Below the pieces are notes generated by a model that saw only the letters and a program-made list of their open reading frames with translations, did not search any database and was not told the origin of the DNA. A DNA stretch of 5,757 bases from CAZUZD01 sp964624465 (GTDB taxonomy: Bacteria; Planctomycetota; Planctomycetia; Isosphaerales; Isosphaeraceae), in NCBI GenBank assembly GCA_964624465.1, contig CAZUZD010000370.1, forward strand, positions 1 through 5,757. The letters run 5' to 3'. Shown here one piece after another: positions 5,156-5,757 of this stretch. A program made the translations under genes and the position numbers. Every line of letters starts with the position of its first letter. Positions within the stretch are counted from its first letter, which is position 1.

Positions 5156-5757
5156 GCCCGGCGGCGGAGCTCGGCTTCCGGGCCGCCGACGGCACCGCGC
5201 TGCACGCGCGGTTCTGGCCGGGCACCGAGCCCCGCGGCGTGCTGGTGATCGCGCACGGCGTGGGCGAGCACAGCGGCTGCTACGAGCCGACGGCGCTCGA
5301 CCTGGCGGCCCGGCCGGGGCTGGTCGACGTGCTCGCCTTCGACTTCCGCGGCCACGGCCGCAGCGCCGGGCGGCGGGGGATCGTGCGGCGGTACGAGGAC
5401 CTGATCCAGGACCTCGACGCCGCGCTGGCCGAGGCCCGACGGCTCCGACCCGGGCGGCCCGTGTTCGTCCTGGGGCACTCCAACGGCGGCCAGGTCGTGC
5501 TGCGGCAGCTCATCGACGGGTCGGAGGCCCCGCCCTGCGCGGGGGTGATCCTGTCGAACCCCGCGCTGCGGCTGGCGATCCCGGTGCCGCCGGTCAAGGC
5601 GCTGGCCGGCCGGCTGCTGGACCGGGTGCTGCCGGGCCTGAGCCTGCGGGGCACCGTCGCCAGCGACTGGCTCTCGCGCGACCCGGCCTTCGACGCCCGC
5701 CGCCGGGCCGACCCGCTGCGGCACGAGCGGCTGGGCCCCCGGCTGTTCTTCGGCATG
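5152..5757 (+). CDS. Alpha/beta hydrolase, monoacylglycerol lipase/lysophospholipase family (3' partial)
   Basis: The first 202 residues are visible; the frame is still open at the last base. The fold is a Hydrolase_4 (serine aminopeptidase S33/lysophospholipase) alpha/beta hydrolase. It opens with FRAADGTALHARFW (9-22). The oxyanion-hole segment is IAHGVGEHSGCYE (33-45), and FDFRGHGRSAGRRG (63-76) is typical of monoacylglycerol lipases. The nucleophile elbow is GHSNGG (108-113) with Ser110; many relatives read GHSMGG. The cap region follows, with ADPLRHERLG (186-195). The catalytic Asp and His should lie past the window end, given a usual length near 280 residues. It would hydrolyse an acyl ester such as a monoglyceride or lysophospholipid. 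The start is TTG at 5152, overlapping the methyltransferase TGA as TTGA, a common coupling arrangement. No strong ribosome site precedes it, and the next in-frame starts fall within the conserved core. Confidence 0.85.
   Translation, partial: MSPAAELGFRAADGTALHARFWPGTEPRGVLVIAHGVGEHSGCYEPTALDLAARPGLVDVLAFDFRGHGRSAGRRGIVRRYEDLIQDLDAALAEARRLRPGRPVFVLGHSNGGQVVLRQLIDGSEAPPCAGVILSNPALRLAIPVPPVKALAGRLLDRVLPGLSLRGTVASDWLSRDPAFDARRRADPLRHERLGPRLFFGM

Noticed and set aside
4972..5724. Minus-strand open frame of 250 codons opposite the hydrolase
   Set aside because: The plus strand carries the full nucleophile elbow and other lipase motifs in one frame, so the antisense frame is a shadow.

Overview
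The window is very GC-rich DNA (by eye around 70% or more) with dense, short-spaced genes. Gene content suggests a planctomycete, probably of the Isosphaeraceae type: a Tat-exported xylose-isomerase-like TIM-barrel protein, a small FHA protein with a disordered tail, and a TlpA-like protein with a helical-repeat N-terminus. The lineage is an inference from gene style; no rRNA or marker gene is present to prove it.

Layout, left to right. (1) Bases 1-1295, plus strand: a GT4-type glycosyltransferase missing only its first few residues. (2) 1356-2372, plus: an exported protein with a TPR-like region and a C-terminal TlpA/thioredoxin-like domain whose CxxC active site is replaced by SGPN. (3) 2483-3133, minus, convergent with gene 2: an FHA-domain protein with a low-complexity C-terminal half. 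(4) 3134-3491: a divergent intergenic region of 358 bases holding a candidate promoter for the FHA gene, a tandem TTCCGGAC repeat and GC hairpins in the leader of the next gene. (5) 3492-4358, plus: a Tat-signal sugar phosphate isomerase/epimerase-like protein. (6) 4385-4416: a perfect 32-base palindrome between genes. (7) 4475-5155, plus: a class I SAM-dependent methyltransferase. (8) 5152 to the window end, plus: an alpha/beta hydrolase of the monoacylglycerol lipase/lysophospholipase type. It starts with TTG overlapping the methyltransferase stop codon and runs off the window.

The likely transcription units are glycosyltransferase-TlpA-like (60-base gap), FHA alone, isomerase-like alone (hairpin after it), and methyltransferase-hydrolase (overlapping and probably translationally coupled). 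No shared pathway joins all six genes. I see no mobile element, CRISPR array, tRNA, rRNA, defence cluster or convincing new multi-gene system. The most unusual points are the cysteine-less TlpA-like domain, the perfect palindrome and the TTGA-coupled methyltransferase-lipase pair.
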